Shown: positions 55,901 through 62,744, numbered from the stretch's first letter. The stretch: 64,000 nt of DNA from Alitta virens (GCA_932294295.1 OW028583.1:1825501-1889500); one strand, 5' to 3'. Notes: a model not told the origin generated them from the sequence alone. Program-made: numbers and translations.

Positions 55901-57717
55901 ATGGCGTTCAACAAGGCCCTAAACTTGGCCCAATATTATTTAGTCCTATATTGCCCCTTCGAGTAAGATTGAGATCAAACATGGCGTATCTGATGAGAAA
56001 TATGATGATGATGAGCAACTTATGTTATCATTAAGGCCAGACACTCTTCTGAGCCAAAATAATGGTGTCTCAAAAGTAGAAAAGTGTGTTGAGGACATCA
56101 GGAAATAAGCTATGTAATAACAGTGAAAAGACTGAATTTAGGCTTATTGGATACCCACAGCAACTACGTAAAATGAAAATTGACCCTATCCAAGTTAAGA
56201 TTCTTGAGAATGCCATAATTCAGTCAACCAACACAGCAAAATCATTGGTGTCATGTTTGACAAGTCAATAAATATGGAATCACATGTAAATTACATGGAA
56301 TATATATCTCAATTATAAGAACGAACGTAAATAGAAAAGACCAAAACTACATTGAAATGCTTTGGTTACACCCATTTTGATTATGGTAATTGTATGGCAT
56401 GAATCATAAATACCAAAACAAACTTCAAGTAGCTCAGAACTCTGCAGCTATTTTGATAGAAAATCTAAGGACACATAATCGATTTACACACATCAGGCGA
56501 GAACTTCATTGGTTCCCTATTAGTTCAAGAATTGAATTTAAAATTGGGTTTATGCACCTCCCTATTTTTAAACAAATCATGCATATTAGCATGTTTAGAT
56601 CCTTAGGCTATTTGACCACACTATTTAATTTCTTAGTTTTCTCACTGTGGCTTTAGGTTTAAAAGCTCTTCATAGCAATTCTGATGATAGATAGAACATA
56701 ATGTTTCACTATTTGTACCAAAGAAAGCCCATCTATAACTATGTCCATAAATAGTGCCCCTGGGGTACCTACCAGTACAAACTAAGCGATGATGTAGGAA
56801 GTCAAATAGAACTAACAGGGGACAGAAGTCAAAGGTTAAAGGAAAGGGGAGAGAGGGGGCTATATCAGAATTTGCAAGCACCCAATCTTCTTTGTAGGTT
56901 CCTAACAGCCCTCATCTGCAATATCATGTGACACTACCATAGCAAATCACTCCTTCTGAGACATTGCAAAAGTATGATAAAATATTTCAGCATTGTAGTA
57001 TCATTCTACTACCATGGAATTGTTATGGCAAACATTAGATATTGGTCTCTCATTCCTAAACTCCTTTTTAAATGATCAGTCTTTTAGATGTTTACATTAC
57101 CTTTTCTCACAATGTTATGAATCCACATGCATAAGATTGTTCTTTCCCTCTTAAGCAACATTCATCACCAGATCCTGATGAAAACACATCGCCTGTACCT
57201 GAGGGCACTGTAGAAGCTAGGAAGAAAGCTTTGGAGGTCAGTAATATTGTCACTTATATGACATTATTTACTAAAACATGGATTTATATGATGCACAGTA
57301 TCCAAAAGTAATGGAACTTGAATGAAACACTAGTATTAAGCTAATGATAACCTGAATGAAAAAATACTAAAATTAAGTACTCCAATAATTTCATCAGAAA
57401 TTATCCAGCGCATAGGTATTAATGTTGTTCCACAAACAAATGAAAAAAAGTTGTGTTTGTTAGGCAAAACTATCTGAAGGAAGAAAATTAAAGGAAGATT
57501 CCCAACAAAGTGAACAGGTGAGTGGTTAGCTTTTAATTATCTAATGTCAAATAATTGTACAATTTACACAATAACTCATTGCTTTATCAGAGTGATTAAG
57601 TAAATAATGCATGTATATTTATTCAAACAGTCCACATCAGTGAGTGATGAGACACCTGTTAAAAAGGGGAACACCATGAGAAAATCCCAAATCTTTGAAG
57701 GAGGGTCAGTATTTTGA
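31326..57717 (+). CDS. Receptor gene C: two-CTLD receptor with EPN/WND site, long tail, split by a Polinton
   Basis: Exons: 31326-31374, 34509-34841, 35002-35097, 52462-52665, 52756-52896, 53457-53504, 53860-53935, 54310-54344, 54483-54799, 54906-55016, 55130-55231, 55535-55606, 57156-57236, 57464-57517, 57631-57717, giving 601 aa. Signal peptide MKLLIFTLVQFWGLSA. CTLD1 (about 25-159) has WLGGRANDLEEW. CTLD2 (160-275) has FIGLTHRLWQWEG, then EPN and WND with a conserved Glu before the Cys: the arrangement known from mannose-type calcium-dependent CTLDs. This is the only such site in the cluster. Transmembrane segment about 291-316. The 285-residue acidic tail has IYEDV, SHYADI (fits the ITIM pattern) and AYSRV. 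Exons 10-15 of the tail are all phase 0. A 17-kb Polinton lies in the intron between CTLD1 and CTLD2. Exon 8/9 borders (GTAAAA donor, CAAAG acceptor) are the least certain. Confidence 0.82.
32227..34063. mobile_element. Possible DNA transposon remnant with ACGGCCAC subterminal repeats
   Basis: The left end near 32227 reads GGGTGAAAACGGCCAC. The right end near 34063, reverse complemented, reads GGGTCAACACGGCCAC. Both ends carry extra GGCCAC/GGCCAATT words within 100 bp. TGTTTA occurs just outside both ends. No transposase frame is visible. It lies in intron 1 of gene C. Confidence 0.4.
35434..35439. repeat. Target-site duplication of the Polinton, left copy
   Basis: GGGGTA directly precedes the ACTACAAT terminus. 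The same six bases follow the right terminus at 52433-52438. A 6-bp duplication is the known Polinton target-site length. Confidence 0.85.
35440..35545. repeat. Left terminal inverted repeat of the Polinton
   Basis: The first 50 bp match the right end closely; after a gap, GTTGTGCCCCCCGG (35531-35544) matches again. Near the tip the left copy has 8 extra bases relative to the right one. Confidence 0.85.
35546..37054. other. Left non-coding arm of the Polinton
   Basis: Contains a long (TA)n run (about 35870-35931), a GCATGTA repeat (36063-36089), a purine tract of A-runs broken by G or C (about 36430-36535), and a 14-bp repeat TCTACATGCTACAG (about 36960-37036). I see no gene in it. Confidence 0.6.
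37055..37471 (-). CDS. Unidentified Polinton ORF, 138 aa, basic C-terminal half
   Basis: The N-terminal half is hydrophobic and AT-rich. The C-terminal half is Ala/Arg-rich (for example HAVDLLRAAGVVGAGAPRRR), from a GC-rich patch unlike the surrounding DNA. A better start may be an internal Met such as that of MRNYFFLRF. I do not recognise a family. The small size and basic Ala-rich segment would suit a virion core or membrane-active minor protein, but that is a guess from position and composition only. Next to it, also on minus, is a membrane protein gene. Confidence 0.4.
   Translation of the reverse strand: MYLFFLFFFLHFQMRNYFFLRFRDIVANIALRLLARLILVYIWNVDMLIDFQNVDECNLFLVILVRMARWMIRALERHNNDHAQPRAAPVIMRHRHAVDLLRAAGVVGAGAPRRRDLAGLDLNNILPRCLRGRNDGRP
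37781..38509 (-). CDS. Unidentified Polinton membrane protein, 242 aa, Cys-rich
   Basis: It opens with a signal peptide (MFWILLFFTMGICPSDA region, residues about 7-24). An ectodomain of about 125 residues follows, with Cys pairs near its start (CGNTGQCRCTSSGEVIC) and two more Cys near 100. A Pro/Ser-rich stalk leads to a transmembrane helix at about residues 157-182 (IIWTVISGVIGAILTACILV). The C-terminal 55 residues are very Cys-rich, including CCLKC, CCKCTGCC. The frame is fully open and its base composition matches the rest of the element's coding part. Such a protein is not part of the core Polinton set. The N-terminal Cys pattern loosely recalls an LRR N-cap. I cannot assign a function; a surface or envelope-type role is possible. 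Confidence 0.6.
   Translation of the reverse strand: MITEKTMFWILLFFTMGICPSDAWICGNTGQCRCTSSGEVICTQITTASYFTADYRLGRRLTIKTSPGFDTASLADTIGFERVMVIGLTIEQCASAMDDFPAVMCISETTSYSPPVAKSTHPSRRGPGAVAMVNKILRDAGPKHAPAMAPLAALNGVIIWTVISGVIGAILTACILVSLVNLHARINTHARCNDPPMYAVNCCLKCIAVALCPFHLMAKCCKCTGCCLYALDASTRGASTYF
38586..40016. other. Polinton spacer with simple repeats
   Basis: Holds a GTATT/GTGTT pentanucleotide array (about 38862-38945), a (TAG)n run (39049-39073), a T-run (39110-39125) and (AAT)n runs (39806-39860). Two overlapping opposite frames at 39330-39609 show no motif I know, so I do not call either as a gene. Confidence 0.55.
40017..40487 (-). CDS. PRO: Polinton cysteine protease, adenain-like
   Basis: 156 aa, open. 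It carries the adenoviral-protease-type triad in order: His in GHWFFL (about residue 55), an acidic residue in LEVFDALG, and Cys in NCGFYALVYSYYR (about residue 110), with the oxyanion-hole region before it. In Polintons this enzyme is thought to cleave capsid precursors. The ATG overlaps the TGA of the major capsid gene by four bases (ATGA at 40484-40487), so the two are arranged like co-expressed neighbours. The length is somewhat short of adenain, as usual for Polinton proteases. No disruption seen. Confidence 0.85.
   Translation of the reverse strand: MNTDQIYEILWNDAATSATVMAVIPCNALKYVTTSRGCYIVNCNENSYLRGDVGHWFFLRIHSSGRPDDGTRLEVFDALGVKAYNDEINMFMRQFDHCSINYEHISNVNCGFYALVYSYYRCRKFTPSSILNILKGIGDVEKHCLLLYSAKKAHNC
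40484..41765 (-). pseudogene. MCP: Polinton major capsid protein gene, frameshifted
   Basis: Two minus-strand frames together cover a double-jelly-roll capsid protein. The N-terminal part starts at the ATG at 41765 (MAAGEKVLESIDLAYDD) and runs to about 41500. The remaining 340 codons lie in another frame ending at 40484. The second frame carries typical motifs such as NNLAHALWDQVEVRLND near the break and VAYPGLFQIDYARNIY at the end. The frames part near 41.5 kb, in a G-rich stretch. Function is known from the family only: the main shell protein of Polinton virions. The gene overlaps the protease start and the small basic ORF. Confidence 0.85.
41752..42204 (-). CDS. Small basic Ser-rich Polinton ORF, 150 aa
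   Basis: Lies between minor and major capsid genes and overlaps the major capsid start by 14 bp. A second ATG (near 42186) falls just after the minor capsid stop and may be the true start (METRYKSLAAMDAAPWVEHL). The centre is a Ser/Gly run and the C-terminus is Lys-rich (DRKKKTTKLKDIF). It is open. A small protein in this position is common in Polintons, but I cannot name it. A minor virion protein processed by the protease is possible. Confidence 0.55.
   Translation of the reverse strand: MHTRASMETRYKSLAAMDAAPWVEHLKKTAGQTSILSHRPRAVVIKKQRSGSGSGSSSSSSSNSGKVNGSLPLTIVSPVGQSNEMARADLNMESDKRAGGSSSDSEARPSTSWPQQGKKCKQHLQTNTPSSDRKKKTTKLKDIFSRNGSR
42188..42787 (-). pseudogene. Polinton minor capsid (penton) protein gene with two in-frame stops
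   Basis: One reading frame spans 42787-42188, but it carries a TAG at 42481-42479 and a TAA near 42430. Before the first stop it has NDMYIYLSSDQSM and FTVQLPEPF, the conserved start of Polinton minor capsid proteins, preceded by a Glu/Lys-rich leader. After the second stop comes the C-terminal strand pattern around LRVTDVKYISIELRNSRG. The single-jelly-roll penton role is known from the family. Its start overlaps the integrase end by 64 bp in another frame. Confidence 0.75.
42724..43917 (-). CDS. INT: Polinton integrase, retroviral-type with chromodomain
   Basis: 397 aa, open. Residues about 1-60 contain an N-terminal helical region. The catalytic core shows MWDCDLLVL (Asp about 82), FIRTDRGTEFTNSQV (Asp148) and a conserved Glu at about 182 in NYTEAMMKGLKKRL, forming the D,D,E triad. 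The C-terminus has a chromodomain: FKIEKMIKKRGRRDGSEESL followed by VKYQSWPSKYNQWI. This enzyme inserts the element and makes the 6-bp target duplication. The HHCC zinc motif is not obvious. This is the best-preserved large gene of the element. Confidence 0.92.
   Translation of the reverse strand: MVPKDIDGYLTRRFYNHRSPGSFTRAAKLHSVIKSEGRYKISLRRIEHWAQTQDIVTLHKSEKPLKYRRVIAPGMNHMWDCDLLVLTGERFKSANDGYAYILVTIDVFSRYCRAQPVKSKSGKHMKHGFGEIFDAAGDPGMPKFIRTDRGTEFTNSQVSDLLKDRGVKHIFANTETKANYTEAMMKGLKKRLFQFFQYTSSHSYLEELQAIVESYNRTIHSSIGASPESVMQENEQEIWDYQYVTSQNTKHVHRAFKRAISTARNKTRNRYKFTLGDHVQASYHRQKSFFLSYDEQFTGEVFTIRARKFSDGVAIYYLRDYQEEKVDGPFYVNELTPVKFDPDAFFKIEKMIKKRGRRDGSEESLVKYQSWPSKYNQWILSSNIKPLKSKRQRQRKQ
43920..44849 (-). 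CDS. Charged repeat protein of the Polinton, 309 aa
   Basis: The N-terminal 145 residues look globular (for example LVNKARAILYLLSVEGEGDY and HHKLYWLMLQRGVPLNLI). After an acidic Glu run, a KRR-type repeat of about 30 residues follows, then a long Glu/Thr/Ala repeat (TEEAETE), then a Lys/Pro/Thr tail ending in GKGKRRAWIKVSNK. The repeats come from 9-bp and 6-bp DNA arrays on the same strand. The start region overlaps the ATPase fragment frame, which suggests a deletion junction. I do not recognise the globular part. A DNA-binding core protein is a guess from charge. Confidence 0.5.
   Translation of the reverse strand: MPGEVQAGPSSSAGGGHLEIRGALVLNGNTMKRGRSTSKDRLQGQTGRQTGVIMSEIESRLRDESLVNKARAILYLLSVEGEGDYESYYVDLLLHTQLSSFPVPTNHHKLYWLMLQRGVPLNLISNVKLRRMLHYMKNKYEAEAEEEEEEEEEGGGGGSEWRKRRKRRKRRKRRKRRKRRKRRKRRKRRKRKRREIEAEAEAETEEADTEEAEAEAETEEAETEVTETEETETEETETEEAETETEEAETETGTGAETETGTWTGTRPKTKTKTKPKPKPKSKTAKGAAKEASTKGKGKRRAWIKVSNK
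44010..44400. repeat. Pyrimidine-rich 6-bp and 9-bp coding minisatellite
   Basis: On the plus strand, TCAGTCTCAG/TCCTCAGTCTC words fill about 44010-44265 and TTTCTCCTC repeats about ten times at 44275-44370, followed by TTC triplets to about 44415. The strand is almost pure pyrimidine, so it could form triplex DNA. It encodes the charged tail of the neighbouring ORF on the minus strand. Confidence 0.85.
44839..45174 (-). pseudogene. ATP: Polinton packaging ATPase, N-terminal fragment
   Basis: 111 codons. After a Glu/Gln-rich leader comes a Walker A motif in STVIAGPSMVGKTVLALSI, then PPMKILYAYGIYQKKFEDL and HHGLPPR, as in Polinton FtsK/HerA-type genome-packaging ATPases. The frame then ends, and no Walker B or C-terminal half is found before the next gene. 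The gene is therefore truncated, probably by deletion. The family's role is packaging DNA into capsids. It is transcribed away from the polymerase gene; the 200-bp gap between them may be a divergent promoter. Confidence 0.8.
45175..45374. promoter_or_regulatory. Divergent gap between ATPase and polymerase genes
   Basis: About 200 bp between outward-facing genes, with repeats of GCTGTATG/GTATGTGC-like words (45195-45280) and an ATTTT repeat (about 45330-45358). Likely to hold promoters for both directions; I see no clear TATA box. Confidence 0.4.
45375..49686 (+). pseudogene. POLB: Polinton protein-primed DNA polymerase B, multiply disrupted
   Basis: Pieces in several plus frames belong together. 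An N-terminal part (from ATG 45375, then an Asp/Ala-rich repeat near 45670-45775) is broken by stops; GTAAGT at about 45832 and a CTTAG at about 45929 could be a small intron. From 46039 the exonuclease domain shows YAFADFEADP (Exo I), HNGQAYDAYFM (Exo II) and YCEDDVNIL (Exo III). The polymerase domain shows DICSLYP (motif A, about 48370), NKRLLNSFWGKFG (motif B, about 48930) and FDTNS (motif C, about 49220). In-frame stops lie at 47113 and 48062, and frame changes near 47.23, 48.35, 48.42 and 48.5 kb. Motif C reads DTN where the family has DTD. The gene should replicate the element from a terminal protein, but this copy cannot. Confidence 0.9.
49687..50486. other. Polinton spacer after the polymerase
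   Basis: AT-rich, with a 148-bp perfect palindrome (49884-50031), a further (TA)n run to 50048 and a GCACTAA/GCACTGT 7-bp repeat (50176-50230). No gene seen. Confidence 0.6.
49884..50031. repeat. 148-bp palindrome with 74-bp arms
   Basis: The outer part TACACTTCACACCAACTG (49884) is mirrored by CAGTTGGTGTGAAGTGTA ending at 50031. The inner part is ATTT/AATA repeats passing into (TA)n at the centre near 49957. No mismatch is seen over the arms. It would form a long cruciform or hairpin. It may be a foldback element or a marker of replication in the Polinton. Confidence 0.9.
50487..51519 (-). pseudogene. Unidentified Polinton accessory gene with repeated module, frameshifted
   Basis: Two overlapping minus frames (51433-51035 and 51218-50487) form one gene whose frame changes near 51240. 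An upstream ATG at 51519 in a third frame (MTSSQLDTQ) may be the original start. The protein is hydrophilic. A module recurs: DMSQCH followed by FEKLKEASTKLYNALL, and DVSECH followed by YEKLHGAMEKIHQVI. The C-terminal 150 residues (PTHEDCEESVKGYLAGLPDE to the end) look globular. I do not recognise a family. A TATAAA lies 104 bp upstream of the 51519 ATG. It sits outside the usual core genes, between polymerase and right end. Confidence 0.5.
51623..51628 (-). promoter_or_regulatory. TATA box of the right-end accessory gene
   Basis: TATAAA on the minus strand, about 105 bp upstream of the ATG at 51519, in an otherwise ORF-free gap. This is the only well-placed TATA box I found in the element. 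Confidence 0.4.
51800..52108 (-). CDS. Small Polinton membrane protein, 102 aa
   Basis: I take the ATG at 52108 (MEGEDITEKY) rather than 52240, since the upstream part has no conserved look. The N-terminal 55 residues are polar; a basic stretch SSRLWKIFCKTIPKNK precedes one hydrophobic helix (VIFICQVVILYIVIITCIV), then NLSLGNGDSNLW and a short end. From memory, short virus-like and transposon proteins with a similar NLS-G-LW stretch after a single helix exist, but I cannot verify this. It is open and lies 325 bp from the right tip of the element. Confidence 0.5.
   Translation of the reverse strand: MEGEDITEKYISGAHTEVKLENTEHFKDPLIEHNGDINSTMSSTSISSRLWKIFCKTIPKNKVIFICQVVILYIVIITCIVNLSLGNGDSNLWTAPGGGADE
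52265..52323. repeat. Subterminal direct repeats at the Polinton right end
   Basis: ACTAAACGTCAACGCCTG followed by C/A and GGG occurs at 52265-52286 and 52302-52323, a 37-bp step. The left end has no such pair, so they may be a right-end binding site or just a local duplication. Confidence 0.75.
52354..52432. repeat. Right terminal inverted repeat of the Polinton
   Basis: Inward from 52432 it reads ACTACAATTATGGCATCAGA, matching the left end, and continues through the GCCGCCCCC stretch. GGGGGGCACAAC near 52357-52368 matches the left 35531 block. Confidence 0.85.
52433..52438. repeat. Target-site duplication of the Polinton, right copy
   Basis: GGGGTA, identical to 35434-35439. Only 23 bp separate it from the CTLD2 exon of gene C at 52462. 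Confidence 0.85.
55800..56600 (+). mobile_element. Degraded LINE reverse transcriptase
   Basis: Broken plus frames carry the order of a non-LTR retrotransposon (CR1/Jockey-like) reverse transcriptase. First comes an HKWFTSYLTNRTQSV-like segment, then a decayed GPILF region, a KTEF block, and at 56390-56656 KLQVAQNSAAILIENL with LHWFPISSRIEFKI. Many stops and frameshifts, no endonuclease or poly-A tail found. It lies in the intron between tail exons 12 and 13 of gene C. Confidence 0.75.
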
Positions 57718-58812
57718 ACGATTGAATGGTACACAATTAAATGGTGAGTATTCTACGTCATATAAGATAATTGCCATTGTAAATATGTCGAGTTGTAAGA
57801 CAGATTAGTAATGTAATTCTACATTATGAAAATAGACTGTGATTCTTTGAAAACAATAATACCATAATGATTGTATTTTGCAAACGTGTAAGCTATAGCA
57901 TTCAATGCCCTTCATTGATAAAAATTACTCAGTGTATTTTTCACAATATACAGCTGTATGGTGTAAAGTTCAGATTGGTGAACCCATATAAATATTGCAG
58001 CAAGTAGTGCAGAAGACACTTAGTTAACTCTCAACTGCTGTGCTGCTAATGTAAAGTTTCTTTTTTAAACTTCTTACATTTGTTTTTCAAATAAATGAAA
58101 GTTACATGGTTCAATTGTGGATACATTGAAATACTTTTTTTCAGGGAGGCAAATATTATTTTTCAAACATGTGGAGTATCACCTCTGGACTTAGAGCAGG
58201 CTAGAGGCAATTGAAGAGAAAACTAATGGCGGGAAGTGAGAAATAAATTACAAAGACAAGCTGTGAGATGAAAAGAAAAAACAGTAAAAGCCCTGTATTG
58301 TATTGTATTTTATTGTATATTCTATTGTACTTATATCCAAGAATAATATCAACATTACAGCGTGTATTTGTTTTTTGTTATCCAAGAAATCATCTAGGTG
58401 CCCTATTGTGGTGCTGGAGAGCTGATGGGGGGAAATTTTCCTTTTCTGCATCTGATTTTTCGGGGGGGGGGGGGGGTGCGGATGACTTAAATTATTATTG
58501 AATTGTGTAAATATGTTTGCAGGATTTTATTAAGCTTCTCTCAGAGTATTCATTGTGATTCTATAGATAAAGATTCCTGAGACCTTTGTATGTGAAATTT
58601 GCATAGATATAGATTGTGTGATATATCGCTATGGATAGATACCACTTTGAGGAAATCTCATCATAACTTTTCTCAAAGTGGTATCTAGGTATTAATTAAT
58701 TTGTGTCACCATACATATAACGTTAGATTATACAGATAACATTGGGGAAATTATCATTAGTAAGCAATAAGGACACTTCCAGTGGTCATCAAATGTCATC
58801 TTTATTTTTTCG
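57718..58812. other. Gap between genes C and D
   Basis: Contains the 3' UTR of gene C and the promoter region of gene D. A foldback pair (CCACTTTGAG near 58650 and CTCAAAGTGG near 58673) and a G-run (58461-58475) are seen, but no gene. Confidence 0.5.
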
Positions 58813-61800
58813 ATGGTAAAACAATCAATAATAATAAAACTATTTATTTATTGGCTCTTGGTCCATGTTTCGTCAGTAACAGGTAAGAAGCAAAGTTATT
58901 ATTTAGAAAGTGGTGCAACATTCTGCATGTTAGTCACCACTAAAGTTTCTATATATTGTTTATCTTCACTCTTAAGGAGACAAATATGCTAAAACTTGTC
59001 ACCACCCCTGCGAAGAAAGAAATCATTGTGAACGTCACACAAATGGAGGGGCATGCTACTACCTTTACACTGATAGGAAGAGGACATGGGATGAAAGTAG
59101 ATCGCTGTGCATGTCACAAGGTTTAGCCATGGCTAGGGAATTGTCGCCTTATTTTTCGGCTAATTCCAATATTTGGCTTGGAGGAAAATGGAAAAACTTT
59201 GATAAATGGACTTTTGTGAATGATGTCCCTTTGGAGGAGACACTGTCTAATCAACCCAATGTATTTCATGGTAAGGAAAGTGCAGCATGTCAGACATATA
59301 AAAATATAAACTAAGGAAATTTTGACATAAAACATAAACATAAGTACAACTTTTAAATGTTACACAACTTTCATGTCTGTCTTCACAAATTTTTGCAATG
59401 TTGATAACATTTGTATTATTGTCATCTTGTCAATTTGCTTCTCATTAGATGCTGACTCTCTTGACCAATGTGGTGCATTGACTTATACTAAATCAAGCAG
59501 GGATATATCCATCCAAATAAACAAGGAAAGATGTGACAGTAAACATTATTTCATTTGTCGCTTCAGTGAGTTATAATACTTTATGCTGTTATAATAACGT
59601 GATTTATTTTTATTCTTTGTATAATCAAGACTGTCTCATGGATCTGGAAGCTCTATTCATATAATGATCAAGTAAAAAGTCAGGAGATATTTATGTTTCT
59701 TGAATTTTCTCAATTGTTTGCAATAATTATGTATTGAAGACCTGAATTTCACGTAACCATGAAGTAAAATGGCAGGAAAGAGAATTTTTTTAAAAAAATT
59801 ATTTTATTTTTTATTGTTTGTACTTAAACTGTATAATCAATCTTTAACTTTAACAATGAAGTTACAACTCTGGGAGAGATATTCTTAAGAATTTCGTCCA
59901 GGAGACTGCCCAATGAAACATTATTCTTCCACAATTTATTTGATCAAAATCACAGGGAACTGGAACAATGCCAATAGCTTCTACATATCTGAATCATCCA
60001 CCAACTGGTACAATGCAAGAAGCAGATGTAAAGAGCTTGGAGGAGATTTGCTTTATTTGCACAAAGGTGAGAGCTTTGAGCTGTTGCGCAGAAAGTTGCC
60101 GATTACCAGGAATGAGACGCACTTCATTGGACTTACCAAGGGAATGTGGGAGTGGGAAGGTATGTAACTGATTATCTGAACTGATTTGAATGTTATGTTT
60201 GATAAGGGGCGATGGTTCATAGAGATAATATGATAGAGTGTGTGGGTGAATCATACAACATTTCCTCTTTCATTAAGAGTCACAAATCATTGTTCCAATT
60301 CTTATCTTGTTTCAATAAAAATGGGTACATGTTTGGCTGCATTCCAGTGTGGCTCTTTGGGGTTAATTAGACTAGTCTGCCAAAAAAAAAATTGACCTTT
60401 TCTCCCCCAAATTGTAAAAGAATTAAAAAAGACAGAAGCAACAAATTGAGATGGCAACTATTGACTGGCTCAAGTTATATTACTAGTGAAAAAAATAAAA
60501 AAACAGCCAAATACTTTAATTACTTTGGCATTTCATGAAAATTTGGGAAAATCTAACATACTGTTATAGATAGGAAGCTGTCCATATTGAGTTGGACAAA
60601 TAAGGAAACGTTGTAATTTCAGATCAGTGTTCTAGTCCTGGTTATTATGTACTAAATTTAGATAACATGATGAAAATTCAGATAATGTGATAAACATCAT
60701 TATGATACGGACATCACTGAGGTGAATATTTGGCAGTAAAAATTAAGTTAGATTACCCGTAGTAGGATCCCAAATAAATAAATACCTGAACTTGGAGTAG
60801 ACTTGAATTATTTTTCAAGTTTGTGTCATATTTATCCATTACAATTATGGAACAGCAATGAATTCACAGAAATCTTGTAAACAAATAAAGCGCCGACTTT
60901 GTAGCTATAAATACTCTTTGTATAATTATATTTAATATCCCTATTCACTCTAGTCATTTCTGCTGTCTCTTTAACAAAAAGGCCTTATGGTATTTGGTAC
61001 AGTGAGGTGTTCTAGAGATCCATATGACACTAGTGCCAGCTATCATTTTATTATAAGTGATACAAATTATATATATGGGACTTCTCAATTCATGATGCAA
61101 TTTTCCCTGTAATTGTCTGTTTATGTTAAGACAAGTTTTGATCATCATTAATGATCTTAATATTTCTAAAGAACCAGATAACAGTGGTACTTGGACACAT
61201 GACTGGCCAATCCCAGAATCTAACGATGCTATTGGAGTATGTCTGAAGTTGGATGACAGTGGCAACCAAACCATTCAAGATTGCACTTCACGATTATCTG
61301 CCCTGTGTACAATAGGTAAATACAATGCAAATTATTATGATGATGTAAAGATTTGGTCGTGTTACACCGAATACACATGACAATTAAACCATTAAACAAG
61401 GTAATGGTGAATATAATTCAATTGATAAAATGTGGTGAAACAGTTTTGTTTGGTAATGATGATACTGAATGGATGATGCAATGTAGATCGCAACTGGAAG
61501 TACAACAGGTGCATGGATAATGTTGACTGGAATGACATTGAAGGTAATCATTGCTTATTTCCCTTAATTTTGCATCTTATGTGGCACAAGGAAAAGTTTG
61601 TTAGATGTGTATGTTGTTAATAAGAGAACATTCAATTACAGTACCAACAAAATCCAATGGAACATGTTCTAGAACCTTTCAAGGTAATTCTAATTGACAC
61701 ACTTTTGATTTTGCCTATTATTGATATATGAGTTTCGCCTATTTCTTGGAATCATGAGTTGAGAACAATTAATTTGCTCTGCTTTTTTTTCAGTGGATAT

Positions 61801-62417
61801 TGTGCTGGCCTGCTCACTTGGAGTATCATTGCTTGTCAATATCATATGTATAATCATCTTCATTTTTCGGTAATTGCATTGTATTACTGTTCACCTAACA
61901 ATACTTGTGTCAAGTTGGGATGAAGTATTGTAGATTGTACATAACAAACTCGGGGAAAATGGGTTACAGGGGGGGGGGGACCCTCATAATTTGAATGGTA
62001 GAGGTTCTGGGTAACCTGCTATAGAGCTATGAAATGGTTCATATCAGCCGGGAACTGGTATGAGCTGTATGTGGGGTTCATAGGGTGTAGGCACCACTTA
62101 TGTCAGGTCTAAATAGGCCCTGTGCAATAAGCTGACTTGTGTGTCAAAATCTAAATAAGTGGTTAGGTATATTGTATAATGAAAACAAATGCAGCAACTG
62201 CTCCTTCGCGTAGGACTTGGCTAGTGTGTTTCCTCCTATTTTAAATGGTAGAAGTGGTTATGTTGCTCTATAATGAAAAATAATCATAATAATATATGCC
62301 TTCTACCAACTCAAAAATAAGGATAATTGATGTGCTATAATAATCTGATTTTTTACTTCATTTTCATTTAACAGCAAGGTCAGCAAAGTGCGTGTGATTT
62401 GCTTTACACCAGATTAA
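58813..62417 (+). CDS. Receptor gene D: two-CTLD C-type lectin-like protein with short tail
   Basis: Exons: 58813-58882, 58977-59270, 59449-59565, 59956-60159, 61178-61315, 61487-61543, 61642-61683, 61794-61869, 62375-62417, giving 346 aa without a stop. Signal peptide at 1-22 (MVKQSIIIKLFIYWLLVHVSS). CTLD1 (about 40-160) has CYYLYTDRKRTW, WLGGKWKNFDKW and FICRF. CTLD2 (161-275) has STNWYNAR, FIGLTKGMWEWEG and SALC. Transmembrane helix about 308-333. The tail is only about 13 residues (KVSKVRVICFTPD) with no tyrosine. No EPN/WND and no charged residue in the helix. Exon 59956-60159 is nearly identical to the matching exon of gene A. A polyadenylation signal AATAAA lies at 62572-62577. The short tail contrasts with genes A-C. 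Confidence 0.87.
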
Positions 62418-62740
62418 GGAGACATGCAACCTGATATGGATAGCTCCTGGTATGAGAGTGCTGATCTGTAACTAATTCCGTACACTCAGTGCTTATATGG
62501 ACAATTATGTAACCTAATATTAATGTAGTGTGTAATGTGACAACGACATTGCTTTGGGAAAAATTTGCAGAAATAAATGGTTCTATTCAATTCAAGTTTT
62601 GCATTAGTTGTCATTTTTTATACCTAGTTTATATGAGTTTGTTCTTCCACCGAAAAGAGTATCATTCAATGATAGATACAAATGAGTGTCAGTCCAATTT
62701 GACCAAGCCTTGTCCGACAATAATATGAAGCTTATGAGAG
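62418..62740. other. 3' region of gene D
   Basis: Non-coding, with AATAAA at 62572-62577 about 155 bp past the stop. The short frame at 62528-62728 has no motif I know. Confidence 0.5.
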
Positions 62741-62744
62741 TTAA

